From Planctomycetia bacterium (GTDB lineage Bacteria; Planctomycetota; Brocadiia; Brocadiales; Brocadiaceae): a DNA stretch of 64,000 nt. How positions within the stretch are numbered: the first letter of the stretch is position 1; each line of letters starts with the position of its first letter. Under the pieces are notes generated by a model. It was given only the letters and a program-made list of their open reading frames with translations, was not told the origin of the DNA and made no database searches. A program made the translations under genes and the position numbers. The stretch covers positions 1,036,259 to 1,100,258 of the forward strand of contig JABTVC010000002.1 in assembly GCA_015075005.1 (NCBI GenBank). Reading direction: 5' to 3'. Shown here one piece after another: positions 58,749 through 64,000 of the stretch.

Positions 58749-61466
58749 CTATAACCACTGATTAAACCTTCTAATATACCAATTTTTGATGTATTGGGTG
58801 AAACAATATCCGGTTAAAATACCGATCAGCCAGGGGAAATAAGATAAGGGCAGCGGCTGCAGAAAAAGAAAGTCTGCCAAAGGAGTGAATGGGATCGCAA
58901 TTCCGATCACCATAATCAAAGAAGTTAATGCAACCACCGGAGCAGAAGCCCAACTTTGGATAAATGGAATTTTTTTGGTCCGGATCATGTGTACAATTAA
59001 TGTTTGAGAAAGCAAGCCTTCCACAAACCAACCTGTTTGAAATAAACTTTGATGCTCAGGGCTGTTCGCCTTAAATACAAAAAACATTACTGCAAAAAGG
59101 ATGTAATCGAAAATGGAACTGATAGGGCCGATGTGAACCATAAATCTTTGAATCCCGGATGGATCCCATTTCTTCGGCGTTTCCAGGAAATCTTTATCCA
59201 CCTTATCCCATGGAATGGAAGTTTGTGAAACATCATATAAAGGTTTTGTACCAGTAATTGAATGGGCAACATGGGTAAGAAGGGTAAAAATGCACTGGCT
59301 CCTAAAATACTAAATACATTCCTGAAATTACTGCTGGTGGCCATTTTGATGTATTTAATAATATTCCCAAAAGTTCTGCGGCCATAAATTACTCCATCCC
59401 TCAGAACCATTAAATCTTTTTCCAATAAAATAATATCTGAACTTTCTTTTGCAATATCAACGGCAGTATCCACCGTAATGCCTACATCTGCTTCTTTTAA
59501 ACCAGCCGCATCATTAATACCATCTCCCAGGAACCCAACGGTATGACCTTTTACCCTTAACGCTTGCACTACTCTTACTTTTTGCAAAGGACTCAATTTG
59601 GCAAATATGGAAATTCCGTCTATCCGTTCAGTTAGTTCTTCATCAGAAATCAACTCCAACTCATTACCCAACATGATATTTTGAATTGGGATGCCAACAT
59701 CTTTACAAATTTTTTTGGTTACAATTTCGTTATCTCCCGTCAATACTTTTACTTCAATATTCAATTTATGTAATGCTTCAATACTTGGTTTTGCGGAAGG
59801 TTTAGCCGGATCAAGAAAACCTATAAATCCAGTTAGTGTCAGATTACTTTCATCTCCAACGGAATAGGTCAAAGGCCGGTCTCCATCAAATTCACGGATA
59901 GCAAGCAACAAGACGCGAAGCCCTTTTTCATTTAAGCTTGTAGAAGTTTCTAAAACTCTTCCCGCATAACATCATCCATCACAACCACTTTATCCCGCTC
60001 AATATGCAATTGGCGATTTTCTCCCGGGTCAAAACTATGCGTACATAAATCCAGCATTTCTTCCACAGCGCCTTTACAAATAAGTAAATGTTTGCTGTTT
60101 ATTTGTTTTAATATAACGCTCATTCTTCTGCGTTGAAAGTCAAAAGGAATTTCATCAACCTTAGTGAAATACTCTTCTACTTTTAAGTAGTCTTTACCTC
60201 TACATGCTCCAGCACCGCTTTATCCATTAGTTTTTAAGCCTGTTTGATGGTAACTGTTCAGATAAGCCCATTTCAAAACTTTCATCATCTTCCGCACCAA
60301 AACATTTAAATGATTTTCCAGCACAATTTTATCCAAAGTCAATGTACCCCCGTTTTATCGGTACAAAGCATATCCATTGCGCCAATATTTTGAATAGCAT
60401 TTAATCGCTTTACGATCACCTTGTGTTTGCTCATGCTTACTGCACCTTTGGCTAAGTTTGAAGTAACGATCACCGGTAACATTTCAGGTGTTAATCCTAC
60501 TGCTACCGCAATGGCAAAGAGTAAGGCTTCCATCCAATCCCCTTTCACCAAACCATTCATCAGAAAAATAATGGGCACTATGATGAGCATAAAGCGAATG
60601 AGCAGGCGACTCACTTTATTAATCCCTTTATCGAAATTAGTTTCCGGTCTGTCGCCAACAATACCCTTGCTGATACTGCCAAAATAGGTGTTAGAACCTG
60701 TAGCAATTACTACTGCTTTTGCTGATCCGCTTACTACGTTTGTACCCATAAAGCATAGGTTACCAAGCTCTATAGGTGGGCTATTATCCACATCATCAAT
60801 TGGCAAATACATTTTTTCTACCGGAAGTGATTCGCCTGTGAGCATAGATTCACCTACAAATAAATCGGTGCTTTGCACGATGCGGCAATCTGCCGGGATC
60901 ATGTCTCCGGCAGATAAATAAACGACATCACCAGGTACTAAATGTGTCATTAGTATTTCGCCTTTACCGGTTGATTGACGAAGTACCGTTGCCGTTGTTT
61001 TTATCATGCGTTTTAACTGTTCGGCCGCACGGTTACTTTTAAACTCCTGGAAAAAATTAAGTAGCACGCTAAAAATAACCATCACAGAAACAACTGCTAC
61101 CGTTTTATAATCCTGCGCACCAGGCGCTGCCAGCCCCACATCAATCACAAAAGAAATGATGATGATTGACAGAAGGATAAAAATAAATGGATTTATACAT
61201 GCTTTTATTAATTGTTTAAGCCACGATGGCGTTTTATCGTAGCCAACCTCGTTCAAACCAAATTTTAAAATGCGCTCATCTGCTGCTTCATTTGAAATTC
61301 CCGTAGCGGAACTTTCCGTCATAGCAGATACTGAATCTGCATCTTTTCGGGAAGCATCGCGCAATTTGATTATTGCCTTCTCGCTCATTTCAGTACTGCG
61401 TAATTTCTTAAGAGGTTGTTTAATTGCTTTTTTCAACTTTTTTATTTCTGACTTTTCATACTTCAT
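58749..61466 (-). pseudogene. mgtA: Mg2+-transporting P-type ATPase (MgtA-like), several frameshifts
   Basis: ATG 61466 starts a long N-terminal part with the actuator motif LTGESLPVEK and the helix-4 region AVGLTPEMLPVIVTSNLAKG typical of type IIIB Mg2+ ATPases. The frame breaks at the phosphorylation motif CTDKTG (60,340). Pieces at 60.3-59.9 kb hold the nucleotide-binding domain ([16 protein letters not shown]). 59911-59087 carries TGDNEIVTKKICKD and GFLGDGINDAAGLKEADVGI, and 59201-58749 the last helices (IRTKKIPFIQSWAS). At least four indels. It would import Mg2+ at low supply; as read it is inactive. Confidence 0.88.
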
Positions 61467-61697
61467 TTTTCAATTCCTGATTTAAATTTTCCGATCTGTT
61501 CCGGAAATATTAAATAAAACTGACTACTATTTTGCTTGATAGTGCTTTCTGAAAATCAATTACCGTATTATAGCATTAAATTAAAAAAGGGGTCGGATAA
61601 ATAATCCACCCTGTTATAATCCAATATCCTAAATGATGAATGGAAATATACAATGCAAAAGTCAGCTTGAAAAAGGCACTGAGTTTATAGTAACACT
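61467..61697. other. Intergenic region upstream of mgtA
   Basis: AT-rich; no gene. Could hold the mgtA promoter. No M-box-like motif recognised by eye. Confidence 0.4.
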
Positions 61698-62035
61698 TGC
61701 GATATTATGATGCCTGTGCTGGATGGCTACGGGGTACAGAGTTATTAAATGCAGTGGACAGCCGGTCGAAAAAAGTGGAATTATTAAAACAGGGATTATC
61801 TCCGGGGATTGAAGGCCTGTAATACTTAATGCAAACTTCTATCGGTAAAGACCATATGAAACTGCTTGCCGAAGACCGGAATATTAATAAGTATAAGAAC
61901 AAACAAACTGTTTATTCAGGAGGAAATCATCCTAACTGGCTTTATTATGTTTTAAAGGGAAAAGTAAAAACTTACAAGAGTTCTGAAAGGGAGCATCAAT
62001 TGGTAAATATTGCTTACAATTCATTCTGATACAGT
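61698..62035 (+). pseudogene. Receiver-Crp fusion regulator, internally deleted remnant
   Basis: CDIMMPVLDGYGV (61698-61736) is the phospho-acceptor strand of a response-regulator receiver domain. It is followed at once by AVDSRSKKVELLKQ (linker end) and then a cyclic-nucleotide-binding start (IGKDHMKLLAEDRNINKYKN, SGGNHPNWLYYVLKGKVKTY). The rest of the receiver domain and the Crp C-terminus are missing. Receiver-Crp fusions of this type occur in Bacteroidota next to stress genes. Confidence 0.55.
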
Positions 62036-62119
62036 CAGCAGGAAAACGATAGTAACAAAGCCAGGTCAATTTTTCGAAACCTATCATTTAATTTTAAAAA
62101 ACAAAAATCAGGTCAAACA

Positions 62120-62631
62120 ATGATGATTATAATTGTTTTCGGTTTACCGGGTTCAGGTAAAAGTTATTTTGCTTCCAGGCTTGCAAAAATGATCAACGCC
62201 GGATATGTGAACAGTGACAAGGTGAGGAAAGAACTTTTTTAAAAGCGTTTATTCTGAACAGGAGAAAAGGCGGTATATATGATAAATGCTTCAACAGATG
62301 GAGCAAGCGATACAACAAAAAAATAAGTTAGTACTGGATGCCACTTTTCATAGAAAAGATACAAGGAAAATGTTTGTTGAGGAAATGAAAGGAAAGGGCA
62401 AAATTTTCTTTATTGAGGTTCATGCAGATGAAAATATAATAAGAGAAAGATTAAAAAAGCCCAGGCCATACAGAAGCGGATTTTGAGGTTTATAAACACA
62501 TTCGCCGGCAAAATGAACCATTAGACGAGCCTCATTTGATATTGAAGTCAACTGATGACAATATAGATGAAATGTTGCGAAAGGCTTCTGAATACTTGAA
62601 AATTAAAAATGATAACAAAGCAAATCAATAA
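62120..62631 (+). pseudogene. P-loop (AAA/zeta-like) kinase, frameshifted
   Basis: MMIIIVFGLPGSGKSYFASR gives a Walker A motif. It is followed after breaks by QQKNKLVLDATFHRKDTRKM (Walker-B-like strand), FFIEVHADENIIRERL and EPHLILKSTDDNIDEM. Two or three indels (~62,240, 62,280, 62,485). This is the ATP-binding half usually fused to an aminoglycoside-phosphotransferase-like domain; here the partner is the next gene, overlapping by 23 bases. Confidence 0.65.
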
Positions 62632-63625
62632 CCTGTTATCCGGGGGAGAATTCCCGGAAGAAACCAGCCAAAGGGAATTAATTGAAACCCATATATCATG
62701 GGTAATTTTATGTGATCAATTCGTATATAAAATTAAAAAACCGATACAATATTCCTTTCTTGATTTTTCCACCCTTGAGCGTCGCAATTATTATTGTCAC
62801 AGGGAGATAGAATTAAATAAAAGGCTAACCCCCAATGTTTATCTTGAGGTGTTGCCTGTACGCAAATCGCAGGATAAAATTATTATCGGTGGGAAGAAGG
62901 GAACCATAATAGACTACGCAGTAAAAATGAATAGACTGGATATAGAAAACAAATGGATAAATTGCTGATGCAGCACCTGGTAACCGAATCAGATATCAAA
63001 AAGCTGGCAGAGAAAATAGCTTCATTTCATAAAAACACAACAATTATTTATGAAAAGGATTTATCGGATATCGGAGAAAAATTCAATGACCTGGAAGCAG
63101 AAAAGAAATTTATAACGGAACAACGGGCAGCATATTCGGCGTTATCATCGTCAATGCTATCAAATATTCTGATAAATTCATGGATAAGAATAAGGAGTTG
63201 ATAGCCTGCCGGCTTAGAGAGGGCTTTGCAGGGATTGCCATGGTGATTTACATTCGAGGAATATTTTCTTATTACCTGATCCGGTGCCGTTCGATTGTAT
63301 TGAGTTCAATGACGATTTTCGTCAAATTGATGTATTAAATGAAGTGGCTTTCCTATGTATGGATTTGGATGCATTTGGCCGAAAGGATTTGTCAGACTTA
63401 TTTCTTGAATATTATAATGATTTTTTCCCCGCTATGAGATCGGAAAAAGAACGTGCCCTTTTTATTTATTATAAAAGTTATCGTGCCAATATACGGGCAA
63501 AAGTAAACAGCCTGCAGGCAAAAAGCGCAGCAACAGATGAGGAAAGAACAAAATTACTGGCTGCCTCGGAAAAATATATTTACCTGATGGAAAGCTATTT
63601 GAAAGAACTTAGAACGGATAAGTAG
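62609..63625 (+). pseudogene. Aminoglycoside-phosphotransferase-like kinase, frameshifted
   Basis: Frames in order: WVILCDQFVYKIKKPIQYSF (N-lobe Lys strand), LNKRLTPNVYLEVLPVRKSQ, then KLAEKIASFHKNTT. The catalytic loop HGDLHSRNIF follows near 63.24 kb in a third frame, then CIEFNDDFRQIDVLNEVAFL (metal-binding Asp) and a clean C-terminus to 63625. Two indels. It matches the APH-like half of bifunctional APH/ATP-binding proteins. Substrate unknown. Confidence 0.7.
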
Positions 63626-63757
63626 AGAATATATGGAATAGAAATTGGCAGGGAAAAAAAGAAGCTAATAAACTTATTTTGTTTTGGGTGTGGCTGATTA
63701 TCTGTGGCTGCATTATTCAACCGTAAGCAGACTGTTAAAAAGAATCCTCTTTTATAA

Positions 63758-63791
63758 TAAATAGTAAGATTAAAGACCTGCCCCCTTTTGC
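63758..63791 (+). repeat. 34-base direct repeat, right copy
   Basis: Same orientation as 58611-58644 with a few differences. Together they bracket the ~5.1 kb mgtA-kinase block. Confidence 0.65.
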
Positions 63792-63939
63792 CGTTTTGTC
63801 AGGGACGTTGCATGTCCCTCTTGCTGCTGCGGTAATGGGGTCTGAAATTTTTGGACCGGCTTACGTGCTGCCGGCAATTATTTCCTCACTGATCGCTTTC
63901 CAGATCGCAAGACGATTAAGCCTGCAAGAATTTCATTGA
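63781..63939 (+). pseudogene. ClC-type chloride channel, C-terminal fragment
   Basis: The frame reads LSGTLHVPLAAAVMGSEIF, then YVLPAIISSLIAFQIARRL, to TGA 63937-63939. This fits the last membrane helices of ClC channels (a P-L-A-A-x-x-M-x-x-E motif followed by a hydrophobic helix and basic end). The 5' part is absent; the fragment begins inside the direct repeat. Confidence 0.45.
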
Positions 63940-64000
63940 ATTAAACACAGAGAACTGTATGATGTGGGTTAAGCTATCGGTGTCTTTTCCCTGTATCGTG

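Noticed and set aside
1..64000. CRISPR arrays, rRNA or tRNA genes
   Set aside because: No regularly spaced repeats and no tRNA or rRNA sequences recognised on either strand by eye.

Overview
The window looks like a moderately AT-rich Gram-negative chromosome. The style of its genes (lipoprotein-like TPR proteins, several M16 peptidases, a TlpA/TPR fusion, eroded insertion sequences) suggests a planctomycete of the anammox type (Brocadiales). This is inference: no rRNA or diagnostic anammox gene is present.

Layout. 0.3-6.9 kb: an MgtC-like membrane protein, a TPR lipoprotein split by a frameshift, a GIY-YIG protein with a degenerate exonuclease-like domain, and a large periplasmic M16 peptidase. 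6.9-10 kb: a REP/BIME field with its RAYT transposase, an eroded SEC-C/PD-(D/E)XK protein and an eroded toxin-antitoxin pair. 10-18.6 kb: CorA, exported proteins, a frameshifted MscS-type channel, a MOSC protein, an exported OB-fold-like protein and BioF, with a ~150 bp repeat inverted around the channel and MOSC genes. 18.8-42 kb: a Tc (toxin complex) locus. It has a 2514-residue TcB-TcC fusion preceded by a c-di-GMP-I riboswitch and an intrinsic terminator, then IS110 and IS4-like debris, a DUF433/DUF5615 toxin-antitoxin pair, two small helical proteins and a giant TcA. 42-52.9 kb: a membrane protein, the C-terminal half of BioB, an adenosine-specific kinase, an inactive/active M16 pair, a TlpA-like protein, TPR proteins, aspS and hisS. 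53-58.6 kb: recombinase and transposase remnants, a MarC-like protein, membrane proteins and a GC-rich DUF4410 lipoprotein. 58.6-63.8 kb: a block between direct repeats with a broken Mg2+ P-type ATPase, a Crp/receiver remnant and broken AAA-kinase and phosphotransferase genes. It ends at a ClC channel fragment.

How the genes could work together. TcA forms the injection channel and the TcB-TcC fusion forms the cocoon carrying a C-terminal effector. The riboswitch would tie synthesis of the cocoon and effector to cellular c-di-GMP, that is, to a surface or biofilm lifestyle. The C-terminal ~730 residues of the fusion have a clearly different base composition, so the effector end was probably exchanged.

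Caution. Many genes are interrupted by single-base indels, mostly in short homopolymers (TPR, RAYT, SEC-C, MscS, the N-terminal part of TcA, IS genes, MgtA, APH), while very long genes nearby are intact. Some may be assembly errors rather than true pseudogenes.
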